Assembly: GCF_051251825.1 (NCBI RefSeq)
Contig: NZ_JBPOGG010000002.1
Location: 434,001-498,000, forward strand
Direction of reading: 5' to 3'
Length of the DNA: 64,000 nt
DNA from: Nonlabens sp051251825
Lineage (GTDB): Bacteria; Bacteroidota; Bacteroidia; Flavobacteriales; Flavobacteriaceae
Both the position numbers and the translations under genes were made by a program. Positions 43,255 to 52,182 of the stretch are shown in pieces; the first letter of the stretch is position 1; the number at the start of each line of letters is the position of its first letter. Below the pieces are notes generated by a model. That model ran no database searches. It was not told the origin of the DNA and saw nothing but the letters and a program-made list of their open reading frames with translations.

Positions 43255-43319
43255 GTTACCTTATGAAAGGCACTCTTTATAATAAAGATGTGCAGCAATT
43301 CTGTATTGCATAAGGTAAC
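43255..43319 (+). ncRNA. Structured three-way-junction RNA in the RNase G/E leader
   Basis: GTTACCTTATG (43255-43265) pairs perfectly with CATAAGGTAAC (43309-43319). Inside it, GCACTCTTTA (43270-43279) pairs with TAAAGA-T-GTGC (43283-43293) with one bulge and a UAA loop, and CAAT (43296-43299) pairs with ATTG (43305-43308). This gives a closed three-way junction of about 65 nt in the 241-base leader. No known Rfam family was recognised. Its position suggests autoregulation of the nuclease, as the structured rne leader does in gammaproteobacteria. Confidence 0.6.
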
Positions 43320-43435
43320 GTTTTACTGTTTGATATAATTTAGAAACCTTGAGTTCATTGACATAGAGATATAGGGATATACCTCGCCTAGTTGCAGATA
43401 TGATATCTGTAACATTATTTAAAGTATAACTGTTT

Positions 43436-43457
43436 CTATAACCTTTTCCGGTTATGG
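43436..43457 (+). promoter_or_regulatory. Start-proximal hairpin of the RNase G/E gene
   Basis: CTATAACC (43436-43443) pairs with GGTTATGG (43450-43457, one wobble) around TTTTCC. It encloses the ATG at 43454 and ends 17 bases before the alternative ATG at 43475. It could hide the upstream start or gate the ribosome. Confidence 0.55.
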
Positions 43458-43474
43458 AACTAACAATTGGAATT

Positions 43475-45013
43475 ATGGATAAAGAAATTATTATCCGTTC
43501 CGGTTCTACTAAAGTCGATTATGCACTCACCAAAGGTGGTAGGCTAGTCGAGTTACACCAAGATGAAGATGAAAATAAGTTTGCGGTAAGCGATATATTT
43601 ATTGCAAAATCACGCAAGGTTTTATCTGGTCTTAATGCCTCATTTGTAAATGTAGGCTATGAGAAAGATGGTTTTTTACACTATCATGATCTAGGACCAC
43701 AATACCTAACACAACTTAAATTCACCAAGCAAATTCTAAGCGGTAGACGCAAGAATTATGCGCTTAAAGATATTCAACTAGAAAAGGAATTAGAAAAATC
43801 TGGTAGCATTACTGATGTAATTGCACCACACCAACCTATTCTAGTACAGGTAGTTAAAGAACCTATCTCCACAAAAGGACCTAGATTAAGCGCAGAGCTT
43901 TCTATTCCTGGTAGATACGTGGTTCTCGTTCCTTTCTCAGATCGTATTTCTATTTCTCAGAAAATAGAAGATCGTGAAGAAAAGAGCCGACTTAAAAGAC
44001 TTGTTAAAAGTATTAAGCCTGAAGGCTTCGGCGTTATCGTACGTACCGTTGCAAAGGACAAACTAGTAGCAGAACTGGATCAGGACTTACAGAACCTTAT
44101 CACTAAATGGGAAAATATGTGTGCAAGATTGCACAAAGCAAATTTCCCTACTAAAGTAATGACCGAGGTCAGCCGTACGAACTCCATCATGAGAGATGTC
44201 TTTAATGACACCTACACATCAATAGTTGTAGATGATGAAGAAGTATATAATGAAATCAAAGATTACTTAAAAACCATAGCTCCTGAGAAGGAGTCCATTG
44301 TAAAATATCACAATCCACGTACACCTATTTTTGAAAAGTACGGTATCGAGAGACAGATTAAGACGTCTTTTGGTAAAACCGTATCTATGAGTAAAGGTGC
44401 ATACCTTATCATAGAGCATACAGAAGCGATGCACGTGATAGATGTGAACTCTGGAAATCGATCAAATAAAGCAAACAGTCAAGAAGACACTGCCCTAGAA
44501 ACTAATCTTATATCTGCTAGTGAAATAGCACGACAATTGAGATTACGAGACATGGGTGGAATTATAGTCGTTGACTTTATAGACATGCGCCAGGCAGACC
44601 ATAGAAAAAAACTCTATGAACACATGCGAGACGAAATGGCTGATGATCGTGCAAAACACAAAATTCTACCACCTAGTAAATTTGGATTAATTCAAATCAC
44701 TAGACAACGTGTGAGAAAAGAGATGGACATCAAGACTCGAGAAGAGAATCCTGATGGCAATGGAAATGAAATTCAAGCTCCTATTCTTATTATTAATAAA
44801 ATAAAAGAAGAGCTGGAAAGACATTTAAAAAACGGTCATAAAAAAGTAACGCTGAACGCGCACCCTTTTATAGCCGCATTTATAACTAAGGGCTACCCAT
44901 CAATCCGTTCAAAGTGGTTTATGAAACACAAGAAATGGATTAAAGTATCGCCTAGAGACGCTTACACTTACCTGGAATATAATTTCACAGATAAAGACGG
45001 CAAAGAGCTCTAA
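43475..45013 (+). CDS. rng: Ribonuclease G/E family endonuclease
   Basis: A 512-residue endoribonuclease for rRNA maturation and mRNA turnover. It shows an S1 domain (FAVSDIFIAKSRKVLSGLNA, about residues 33-52), the DNase I-like catalytic core with HVIDVNSGN and GGIIVVDFIDM (metal-binding Asp residues), and a short C-terminal part without the degradosome scaffold of E. coli RNase E. ATG at 43454 would add seven residues (MELTIGI), but homologues as I recall them start M-x-K-E-IIIRSGS, so 43475 is preferred. It has a long structured leader and its own terminator. Confidence 0.93.
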   Translation: MDKEIIIRSGSTKVDYALTKGGRLVELHQDEDENKFAVSDIFIAKSRKVLSGLNASFVNVGYEKDGFLHYHDLGPQYLTQLKFTKQILSGRRKNYALKDIQLEKELEKSGSITDVIAPHQPILVQVVKEPISTKGPRLSAELSIPGRYVVLVPFSDRISISQKIEDREEKSRLKRLVKSIKPEGFGVIVRTVAKDKLVAELDQDLQNLITKWENMCARLHKANFPTKVMTEVSRTNSIMRDVFNDTYTSIVVDDEEVYNEIKDYLKTIAPEKESIVKYHNPRTPIFEKYGIERQIKTSFGKTVSMSKGAYLIIEHTEAMHVIDVNSGNRSNKANSQEDTALETNLISASEIARQLRLRDMGGIIVVDFIDMRQADHRKKLYEHMRDEMADDRAKHKILPPSKFGLIQITRQRVRKEMDIKTREENPDGNGNEIQAPILIINKIKEELERHLKNGHKKVTLNAHPFIAAFITKGYPSIRSKWFMKHKKWIKVSPRDAYTYLEYNFTDKDGKEL

Positions 45014-45020
45014 AATTCTT

Positions 45021-45056
45021 AAAACGCCTATAGACATATGTTTATAGGCGTTTTTT
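45021..45056 (+). terminator. Terminator of the RNase G/E gene
   Basis: AACGCCTATA pairs with TATAGGCGTT, followed by seven T. Confidence 0.9.
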
Positions 45057-45095
45057 TGTGGGATTTATTTAAGTATCCACTATTGAGTTTACCAC

Positions 45096-45103
45096 TATCT
45101 TTG
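45096..45103 (+). promoter_or_regulatory. Likely -7 element of recX (TATCTTTG)
   Basis: Matches TAnnTTTG and lies only four bases from the recX ATG, implying a leaderless or near-leaderless mRNA. A TTG at 45083-45085 is closer than the usual -33 spacing. Confidence 0.5.
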
Positions 45104-45107
45104 CTCT

Positions 45108-45581
45108 ATGCCACAAGAATCCTTCACCGTAGAACAAGCCACCAGAGCGATAGAACGTTATTGCGTCTATCAGGAGCGCTGTCATAAAGAGGTAGAAGAT
45201 AAATTGCGCAAAATGGGAATGATTCAACTCGCTATCGACGAGATTATACCTCATCTTATTGAACACAAATTCTTAAACGAAACGCGTTTTTCACAGAGTT
45301 TTGCCCGAGGGAAATTCCGCAATAAACATTGGGGTCGCAACAGGATTGTACGCGAGCTCAAAATGCGTAAAATAGGCGAACGCAATATCAAAATTGCTTT
45401 ACAAGAAATAACTCCTGAGGAGTATAATGCTTCTTTTGAGACGCTTTCGCGGAAGCGATATGAACAACTCCACAGTGAAAAGGATAAATACCGCAAACGT
45501 AAAAAACTGGCTGACTATCTTTTATACAGAGGTTGGGAAGGAGATTTAGTGTATGATAAAGTGAAGGAGCTTATTCCGTGA
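45108..45581 (+). CDS. recX: Regulatory protein RecX
   Basis: A 157-residue, all-helical basic protein matching RecX, which binds RecA filaments and limits recombination. Blocks: RAIERYCVYQERCHKEVEDKL (as helix one, about residues 11-31), LIEHKFLNETRFSQSFARGKF, and KHWGRNRIVRELKMRKI. A variant palindrome encodes TLSRKRYEQ near residue 115, between two three-helix repeats. recA is not in this window. Its mRNA probably begins within a few bases of the start codon. Confidence 0.9.
   Translation: MPQESFTVEQATRAIERYCVYQERCHKEVEDKLRKMGMIQLAIDEIIPHLIEHKFLNETRFSQSFARGKFRNKHWGRNRIVRELKMRKIGERNIKIALQEITPEEYNASFETLSRKRYEQLHSEKDKYRKRKKLADYLLYRGWEGDLVYDKVKELIP
45443..45456. repeat. Dispersed palindrome, variant GCTTTCGCGGAAGC, inside recX
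   Basis: One mismatch; read in the third frame as LSRKR. Confidence 0.85.
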
Positions 45582-45582
45582 T

Positions 45583-45612
45583 GAACTTGAACCTGAACTC
45601 GAATTTGAAATA
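45583..45612. repeat. Hexamer tandem repeat after recX
   Basis: Units GAACTT, GAACCT, GAACTC, GAATTT, GAAATA follow the recX stop. Shares GAATTTGAAAT with 33-43. Confidence 0.6.
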
Positions 45613-45614
45613 AA

Positions 45615-46481
45615 TTAAATCCCTAATTTTTTATGGGTTCTTATGATGGCTTGCTCGTTTTTATAATCGATCCAGTCTTGTCCTTTTCTACGTCTCATGA
45701 AGTTATCATAATGTCTCATAATTCCAAGATTATAAAGTGCTTTTCCTAAATTTTTAAATTTGCGTGGATAACTGCGCAAACTGATAGAAAAACCTGGAGT
45801 TAGGTAATGCATAAAATGCCAGTAACCTTCGGGCATGTAGAGCATCTCGCCGTGTTTTAAATTACAAACATAGCCTTGAGCCTGTTTTAATGCTGGCCAT
45901 TTATCTAAGTCTGGATTTGTGAAGTCTATATCTTCTCTTGCAATTAACGAATGCGGTACTTTATATAAATACTTGGTCTGGTCTGGTGGGAAAATGACGC
46001 ACCTTTTTTCACCATGAAAATGAAAATGCAATATGTTAGTAAAGTCTATATCATAATGCATAAAAACCTTAGATCCAGCGCCGCCAAAAAACATCATGGG
46101 CAACCCTTTAATCAATCGCATTCCTAGTTTGGGGAACTTGAAATCCTTTTGCATGGCAGGAACTTCTTGAAGAATATTATAAAGGAAAATGCGATAATTA
46201 GTAGGCTTTTCATTGAGAAGATCCACATAGTCTGCCATTTTCATTTCGGCATGGGCTTGATTAAAACCTTCCTCGTGTTTTACCGGTCGATCGTCATATA
46301 ATGGTACCGTTTGATCTCCTGCTACATTCTTAATGTACTCAAGATTCCATTTTTTATAAGCAGGCCAGTCCTCAGTAATCTTTTCTATAACTACTGGGCG
46401 CTGTGGCTTGAGATAATTTTTTATAAAATCATCTTTACTTATGGAATTAATCCGCGGGATGTGTTCAAGATTAAGCGACAT
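45615..46481 (-). CDS. JmjC/cupin-8-type Fe(II)/2-oxoglutarate oxygenase-like protein
   Basis: A 288-residue cytoplasmic protein of the cupin_8/JmjC group. The start FIKNYLKPQRPVVIEKITEDWPA is family-typical (here residues about 18-40). The metal site is visible as HYDID (His and Asp) with the distal His in GYWHFMHY; the strand SISLRSYPR follows. Members hydroxylate proteins or small molecules; the substrate is unknown. It starts 48 bases after the end of bioB on the same strand, and a role in biotin metabolism is not implied by sequence. Confidence 0.8.
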   Translation of the reverse strand: MSLNLEHIPRINSISKDDFIKNYLKPQRPVVIEKITEDWPAYKKWNLEYIKNVAGDQTVPLYDDRPVKHEEGFNQAHAEMKMADYVDLLNEKPTNYRIFLYNILQEVPAMQKDFKFPKLGMRLIKGLPMMFFGGAGSKVFMHYDIDFTNILHFHFHGEKRCVIFPPDQTKYLYKVPHSLIAREDIDFTNPDLDKWPALKQAQGYVCNLKHGEMLYMPEGYWHFMHYLTPGFSISLRSYPRKFKNLGKALYNLGIMRHYDNFMRRRKGQDWIDYKNEQAIIRTHKKLGI

Positions 46482-46528
46482 AGATCACTATTCTTTAACG
46501 ATAAACTTTACTGACTATTATCTAAAGC

Positions 46529-47617
46529 TTAAGCCTTCAAAGCTTTTCCAGCCGCTTTAGCTTCCTCGTTACGTTCAATAGTATGACCTGGACGGCTCCA
46601 TTTAGGCTTTTCTCCCATAGCCTTAAATTCAGAATATTGAGCTTCTACCGTTTCTGGTTGCGCCTTTTTCACAAAAGGTTTCATAGGCTCAAGACCTAAT
46701 AATTTAAACATTTCCATGTCCTCATTTACATCAGGATTAGGCGTAGTTAATAGCTTGTCACCGGCAAAAATAGAATTTGCTCCTGCAAAGAAACACATTG
46801 CTTGTCCTTCACGAGTCATTTGAGTACGTCCAGCACTTAAACGCACCTGAGTTTCTGGCATCACGATACGAGTCGTTGCTACCATACGGACCATATCCCA
46901 TATAGAAACTGGTGTTTGTTCTTCAAGTGGCGTTCCTTCTACGGCGACTAAAGCGTTAATAGGTGTGCTTTCTGGTTGTGGACTCAAACTTGCTAAGGCA
47001 ACTAACATTCCTGCACGATCTTCAGCACTTTCTCCCATTCCTATAATTCCACCACTACAAACAGTTACATTAGTTTTACGTACATTATCAATCGTATCTA
47101 AACGATCTTGATAACCACGTGTAGAAATTACTTCTTTATAATACTCTTCACTGCTGTCTAGGTTGTGATTGTAAGCATATAAACCAGCCTCAGCAAGTCT
47201 GTGCGCTTGATTCTCAGTAATCATTCCAAGCGTACAACATACTTCCATATCCAGTTTGTTAATAGTACGTACCATTTCTAGCACTTGGTCAAATTCTGGT
47301 CCATCTTTAACATTTCTCCATGCTGCTCCCATACATACACGAGAACTACCGCTAGATTTTGCACGTAATGCTTGAGCTTTTACTTGTTGCACGCTCATCA
47401 AATCATTTCCTTCAATGTCTGTATGATAACGTGCGGCTTGTGGACAATAACCACAATCCTCTGGACAACCACCAGTTTTTATAGACAATAAAGTAGAAAC
47501 TTGAACCTGATTAGGGTTATGTGATTCTCTATGTATCGTTGCTGCCTCATATAATAGGTGCATTAATGGCTTATTGTATATTTCTAAAACCTCTTCTTTA
47601 GTCCAGTCGTGTCTCAT
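46529..47617 (-). CDS. bioB: Biotin synthase BioB
   Basis: A 362-residue radical SAM enzyme that inserts sulfur into dethiobiotin. The SAM-cluster Cys motif CPEDCGYC has Cys51, Cys55 and Cys58. Further blocks: SSRVCMGAAWRNVKDGP, YAYNHNLDSSEEYY, CSGGIIGMGESAEDRAG, and RLSAGRTQM. The length and tail are ordinary. It lies downstream of a ketoacyl synthase gene across a 178-base gap; bioA, bioD and bioF lie further away on the same strand. Confidence 0.97.
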   Translation of the reverse strand: MRHDWTKEEVLEIYNKPLMHLLYEAATIHRESHNPNQVQVSTLLSIKTGGCPEDCGYCPQAARYHTDIEGNDLMSVQQVKAQALRAKSSGSSRVCMGAAWRNVKDGPEFDQVLEMVRTINKLDMEVCCTLGMITENQAHRLAEAGLYAYNHNLDSSEEYYKEVISTRGYQDRLDTIDNVRKTNVTVCSGGIIGMGESAEDRAGMLVALASLSPQPESTPINALVAVEGTPLEEQTPVSIWDMVRMVATTRIVMPETQVRLSAGRTQMTREGQAMCFFAGANSIFAGDKLLTTPNPDVNEDMEMFKLLGLEPMKPFVKKAQPETVEAQYSEFKAMGEKPKWSRPGHTIERNEEAKAAGKALKA

Positions 47618-47767
47618 AATCGTTCAATGTAAAGGGTAAAAATAAGTATTCCTATAGTATTTGTTATGCAGAAAATGTTTTATTGAGTTCAATGTTCAAT
47701 AGTTAAAAAACAAAATAGCAATTCAAATACAATTCGAGAACCGATTTATTTTTACAAAATTAATCAC

Positions 47768-47797
47768 AACTGAAAACTGAGACTGAGACTGAAAACT
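47768..47797. repeat. ACTGA-type short tandem repeat
   Basis: AACTGAAAACTGAGACTGAG then ACTGAAAACT abuts the stop codon of the ketoacyl synthase gene. The ACTGAGACTG core recurs at 55415-55443. Confidence 0.6.
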
Positions 47798-48923
47798 AAA
47801 ATTTCTCTAACAATAGGCTCACCGCATTACCGCCAAAACCTGTTGCATTAATTAAAATCTTTTGTGGAACCTTATTAATTCCTCGAGGATTGGTAAAGGT
47901 TGAATCTAAATATGGTATTTCAAATATGGTTGATTTCTCAAACATTTCCAGCGCCATTGCCATACTCATCGCACCGCTAGCACCTAGCGTATGACCTAAC
48001 TGCCATTTATTATTACATAGTGCAGGATGATTGTCACCAAACACTTCTTTTATAGCAGCAAACTCTGCTTTATCACCTTTTATAGTTCCCGGTGAATGTG
48101 TAATAATCGCATCTACATCTTCAAACGCTGTGTTGACAAGTGCCATTTTCATAGAATCTTGTAAGCATTGACCATTTGTCGTTACGGAGGTTGCACTGCT
48201 CAATTTTTCAATAGCTATCCCATAACCTACGATTTTTGCCATTGTATGTTTAGTCTGTTCTTTAGATAATAAAAAACAAGCCGCTGCTTCTCCTAGAACC
48301 ATGGTATTTTGAGATTTACTCAAGTCTAGTGGTTTACAAGGAAAGGAGTCTGTTTCTCTTGAATAAATACGTAAAGCTTGCATTTGAGATATGGTAAAAT
48401 CTGTAAGTGGTGCTTCACTTCCACCAGCAATAAAACTAGTTGCCATACCGCTTTCTATCCATGCAATCGCATTAAGAATAGCATGAGAAGCTGTTGCACA
48501 AGTAATACTATGTGAGAATGAAACACCATTTAAGCCTAGATCCTGACTTACCCAACTAGATATATTCCCTAATGTAGTGAGAGGAGAAGTTATGATGGGA
48601 AGTGTACCGCTTTCGCGAAAGCGAGCATAAGAATTCTCCCATAAACCAGTAGCTCCACGACTAGAACCTATATTCACGGCCGTTTGCTCTGGAACATTTT
48701 TTAAAGATTGAGCGACAAATATGGCCAGCTGCACACTTCTATCTAATGCTTGATAAGGTTTATGGCTTTCAAGAAAAGTGTTGAATTTAATTTCATTCGT
48801 TTTTGAAATAGGTTTGATCCAGGCGTCATTTTTCTTTTCAAAAAAACAATCCAGGATTTGATTATCAAAGGAATCAACACCAGCAATAATTGCCGAATCA
48901 TTAATGTAAATGGGGTTTCTCAC
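47796..48923 (-). CDS. Beta-ketoacyl synthase in the biotin region
   Basis: A 375-residue thiolase-fold condensing enzyme related to FabF. The catalytic triad looks complete: Cys142 in HSITCATASHAI, His in ITHSPGTIKGDKAEF (family: THGTGT), and His in QLGHTLGASGAM. FGGNAVSLLLE at the end is the usual glycine motif. It is shorter than FabF (about 410). Its position between bioB and bioA suggests a step toward pimeloyl-ACP rather than bulk fatty acid synthesis; this is inferred from context. A dispersed palindrome encodes RFRES at 101-105. Confidence 0.85.
   Translation of the reverse strand: MRNPIYINDSAIIAGVDSFDNQILDCFFEKKNDAWIKPISKTNEIKFNTFLESHKPYQALDRSVQLAIFVAQSLKNVPEQTAVNIGSSRGATGLWENSYARFRESGTLPIITSPLTTLGNISSWVSQDLGLNGVSFSHSITCATASHAILNAIAWIESGMATSFIAGGSEAPLTDFTISQMQALRIYSRETDSFPCKPLDLSKSQNTMVLGEAAACFLLSKEQTKHTMAKIVGYGIAIEKLSSATSVTTNGQCLQDSMKMALVNTAFEDVDAIITHSPGTIKGDKAEFAAIKEVFGDNHPALCNNKWQLGHTLGASGAMSMAMALEMFEKSTIFEIPYLDSTFTNPRGINKVPQKILINATGFGGNAVSLLLEKF
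48609..48622. repeat. Dispersed palindrome, exact, inside the ketoacyl synthase gene
   Basis: GCTTTCGCGAAAGC, read on the minus strand as RFRES within SYARFRESG. Confidence 0.95.
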
Positions 48924-49114
48924 GAGATGTTTTACTATCGCAAAAATGCAAAGAACATCTAGAGAAACCTATAATATTATAGAAGAATTTATAGCTCGTC
49001 ATATTTTCTAATATTAATTCTAAATAAATGAAGACCAATAATTTATAATAATATTAATAGTTGGTGTACTAAAAATTTAAATATCTTTAAACTAATCTAA
49101 CTAAAATGACTATT

Positions 49115-50815
49115 ATGAAACAAATTACTCAACTAGGTAAGTACCTTTTCTTACTATCGATTTTATTATTGGGCACAGATGTGATTGCTCAAAGTCAATT
49201 TAACTCTGTAATTACTGGTGGAAGTACTTCACAAAATGGTAGAGCTCCTCAAGGATTAAGAGCCATAACCAGAACTGTTTTTATCGTCACAGATGCAGAA
49301 ATGACTGCTGGAGGATTTGTATCAGGAGATCAAATCAGCGGTTTAGGCTTTTCCTATGAGACAGGTCAGGATATCACTACTACTGGGAACATTAAAATAT
49401 ACTTGCAAAACACAACAGCTACGACTAACAATAAAGGCACAAACTGGGCAACCATTATTACTGGAATGACACTTGCTAGTGACGCTACAACTACCATTCC
49501 TGCAGCCGTAGGAGACTATAATATCGAATTCAGCAACGGGAATACTTTTAATTACACAGGTGGAAATCTATTTGTAGCATTTGATTATCAAAATTTATCA
49601 AATCCAGTAGCTGGTACACCAAATGTCTCATACTGTAACAATTCACCTGTCGGCGGTGCTCAAGGAGTTTTTAGTGCGTTATCTGCATCTGGATCTACGG
49701 CTCCACCTACTACGCTTTCAGGCTCTAACTTTCGCCCACAAGTGAGATTAGGACTTCCTGTAGCTTGTGCAAGACCTACTAATTTAGGATTTACTAATCC
49801 TACCGCAAATACGGCAGATTTAACTTGGACTCCTAATGGAGGAACAGGAATAGAACTAGAATACGGTCCTCAAGGGTTTGATCAAGCAACCGCTGGAACT
49901 TTACTTACTGGCCCAACTGTTTCTTCTCCATATACACTAACTGGTTTAACTCCTAATTCTGTTTATGACTATTACGTAAGAACTGTTTGTGCAGGAAATG
50001 TGAGTAACTGGAATGGACCTTTTACATTTACTTCTCTTTTTGAACCTAGTAACCTTCCTTATAATACTAGCTTTGAAAATGATGAATTTTCTTATTACGG
50101 TTGGAGATTTGAAAGAGATCCATCTGGTACCGTAGGTAATTTTTGGCAGTCTGTAAATTTTGGTGCAGGAGATCCTAGTGTTCAAGATGGTGCATACTCT
50201 GCTCGTGTAGGTGCTGGAGTAACAACAGCTCAAGCAAATGACTGGATCATTTCTAGTGGAGTTAATCTTGCTGCAAACCAAACGGTGAACATTTCATTTT
50301 ACACAGGAGCTATTCAAACAGGTTCCACTACTGATGCAGCCTACAATTTAACTGTAGGAACCGCTCAAAACTCAGCAGCACAGACTACTTCTATCGCCAG
50401 TGGAGTAAGTTTTAATAATACAGCATTTCAAATAAACAATCATAGCTACACAGCACCTAGTGCTGGTGTTTACTATTTTGGAGTTCAGAATGCAATTGCG
50501 GCAAATCCTGCAGGAAGTGTTTTCTGGGCACTGGACAATTTTACTATAGACACTACAGCAACAGTTGATGATATTGCTGCAAATACTTTTAGAATTTATC
50601 CAAATCCTGCAAACGATATCATTACGATTAATAGTGATAATCACACGATCAAAAATCTTTCAATCACTGATATGAATGGAAGAGAAGTAATGAACACAAA
50701 CGTAGATGATAAACTAAGTACACAACTAGATGTAACAAATTTATCATCTGGATTATACCTTATGAGCATAAGTTCTGATCAAGGTAATGTGACTAAAAGA
50801 TTCGTTAAGAATTAA
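49115..50815 (+). CDS. T9SS-secreted protein with fibronectin type III-like domain
   Basis: A 566-residue exported protein. The signal peptide starts MKQITQLGKYLFLLSILLLG; an ATG nine bases upstream (49106) is possible. Residues about 27-205 form a beta-rich domain (TGNIKIYLQNTT), about 210-295 resemble fibronectin type III (ARPTNLGFTNPTANTADLTW, SVYDYYVRTVC), about 300-480 form a jelly-roll-like region, and about 490-566 a T9SS type A sorting tail (FRIYPNPANDIITI, GLYLMSISSDQGNVTKRFVK). It is a cell-surface or released protein of unknown role. It lies on the opposite strand inside the biotin gene group and has its own terminator. Confidence 0.85.
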   Translation: MKQITQLGKYLFLLSILLLGTDVIAQSQFNSVITGGSTSQNGRAPQGLRAITRTVFIVTDAEMTAGGFVSGDQISGLGFSYETGQDITTTGNIKIYLQNTTATTNNKGTNWATIITGMTLASDATTTIPAAVGDYNIEFSNGNTFNYTGGNLFVAFDYQNLSNPVAGTPNVSYCNNSPVGGAQGVFSALSASGSTAPPTTLSGSNFRPQVRLGLPVACARPTNLGFTNPTANTADLTWTPNGGTGIELEYGPQGFDQATAGTLLTGPTVSSPYTLTGLTPNSVYDYYVRTVCAGNVSNWNGPFTFTSLFEPSNLPYNTSFENDEFSYYGWRFERDPSGTVGNFWQSVNFGAGDPSVQDGAYSARVGAGVTTAQANDWIISSGVNLAANQTVNISFYTGAIQTGSTTDAAYNLTVGTAQNSAAQTTSIASGVSFNNTAFQINNHSYTAPSAGVYYFGVQNAIAANPAGSVFWALDNFTIDTTATVDDIAANTFRIYPNPANDIITINSDNHTIKNLSITDMNGREVMNTNVDDKLSTQLDVTNLSSGLYLMSISSDQGNVTKRFVKN

Positions 50816-50853
50816 TAAATAGTATAAGCTACTTTTTAGAAACTTAAACGTGC

Positions 50854-50890
50854 AAAAATCCCTGTGAATTAATTTTCACAGGGGTTTTTT
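50854..50890 (+). terminator. Terminator of the T9SS protein gene
   Basis: AAAAATCCCTGTGAA pairs with TTCACAGGGGTTTTT (one wobble) with a short AT loop. On the minus strand it could also end bioA. Confidence 0.88.
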
Positions 50891-50907
50891 ATTTGGCAGA
50901 ATAGAAT

Positions 50908-52182
50908 CTAGAGTTCATCTAGAAAAACCAGTAAAGCCTTATAAAGTAACTCTAGTTCTTGAGGTGTCGTGGTAAATGGTGGAACTATATAAACAGTCTT
51001 ACCGAGTGGTCTCAGAAATATTCCGTTTTTCATAAACCATTGAAAGATTTCATTGCGTTTACTTCCATAACGTTCCATTTCAATGGCTAGATCTATGGCT
51101 AGAATAACACCAAAAGAACGCACTTGTGCCACAGCCTTATGCGATTGATAAACTTCTATATGTTGTTGATGAGATTTAGTTATGTACTGAATATTCTCTT
51201 GAATCGCGCTAGAGGTCAATAGATCAATACCAGCCGCAGCCACCGCACATCCCAGCGGATTCCCTGAATAGGTATGACCGTGGAAAAATCCACGTGCTAA
51301 CTCGTCATCATAAAAAGCATCATAAACATCTTGCGTGCAAGTGGTAATCGCCATAGGCATGATTCCGGCAGTAAGCGCCTTAGATAAACACATGATATCT
51401 GGTTTGTTACCCATATAATCGCTTGCAAAATTCTTTCCTGTTTTACCAAAACCGGTCATTACCTCGTCTGCAATTGTGAGAACTCCTTTTTCTTTACATT
51501 TTCTAAGCAATTGACAGAGATGTTCTGGTTCATGCATTTGCATAGCAGCTGCTCCTTGAACTAGTGGTTCATATATAAAAGAGGCTACTTTATACTGGCT
51601 TGTTAACTCTTCAATCAGTTGTAAAACGATACTTAAATTTTCTTCTGTTGGAACTGGAATGCGTTTTACATCTATAAAGAAATCTTCAAAAGGACCGTTA
51701 TATACAGATAAACCACTAGCACTCATCGCTCCAAAAGTATCACCATGGAATCCATTCTCTAGCGCAATAACTACATTACGTTTCTCACCACGATTAAAAT
51801 GGTACTGAAATGCCATTTTTAAGGCAATCTCTACACTGGTAGATCCATTCTCTGAAAAGAATAATTTCTCCTGATTCTCTGGTAAGATACCAATCAGTTT
51901 CTTCGCAAGTCCTGCCGCCGGTTCATGTGTCATTCCTGCAAAAACTACGTGATGTAATTCGTCAACTTGTTTTTTTAAAGCTTGAGTAAGAACTGGATTT
52001 GCATGGCCATAACTGCAGGTGTACCAACTTGAAATAGCGTCAAAATAAGGCTTATCCTCCATATCATAGAGGTAATTACCTTGTGCTTTTTTAATCACCA
52101 GTGGATTACTTGCCGTTTTATGCTGTGTTAAAGGATGCCATATATGTTTTGCATCGAGTTCTTGAATTTCTTTTAAGGTCAT
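50908..52182 (-). CDS. bioA: Adenosylmethionine--8-amino-7-oxononanoate transaminase
   Basis: A 424-residue PLP enzyme that makes 7,8-diaminopelargonate. It shows IWHPLTQHKT (BioA-specific start), YFDAISSWYTCSYGHANP, GFHGDTFGAMSASG, IADEVMTGFGKTG and the PLP Lys268 in CLSKALTAG. The length fits the family. Its start overlaps the end of bioD by four bases, so the two are co-translated. Confidence 0.97.
   Translation of the reverse strand: MTLKEIQELDAKHIWHPLTQHKTASNPLVIKKAQGNYLYDMEDKPYFDAISSWYTCSYGHANPVLTQALKKQVDELHHVVFAGMTHEPAAGLAKKLIGILPENQEKLFFSENGSTSVEIALKMAFQYHFNRGEKRNVVIALENGFHGDTFGAMSASGLSVYNGPFEDFFIDVKRIPVPTEENLSIVLQLIEELTSQYKVASFIYEPLVQGAAAMQMHEPEHLCQLLRKCKEKGVLTIADEVMTGFGKTGKNFASDYMGNKPDIMCLSKALTAGIMPMAITTCTQDVYDAFYDDELARGFFHGHTYSGNPLGCAVAAAGIDLLTSSAIQENIQYITKSHQQHIEVYQSHKAVAQVRSFGVILAIDLAIEMERYGSKRNEIFQWFMKNGIFLRPLGKTVYIVPPFTTTPQELELLYKALLVFLDEL

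Noticed and set aside
43255..43319. tRNA or tmRNA fragment
   Set aside because: The closed structure has only two inner hairpins, no anticodon or T-arm consensus, and no CCA-type acceptor end.
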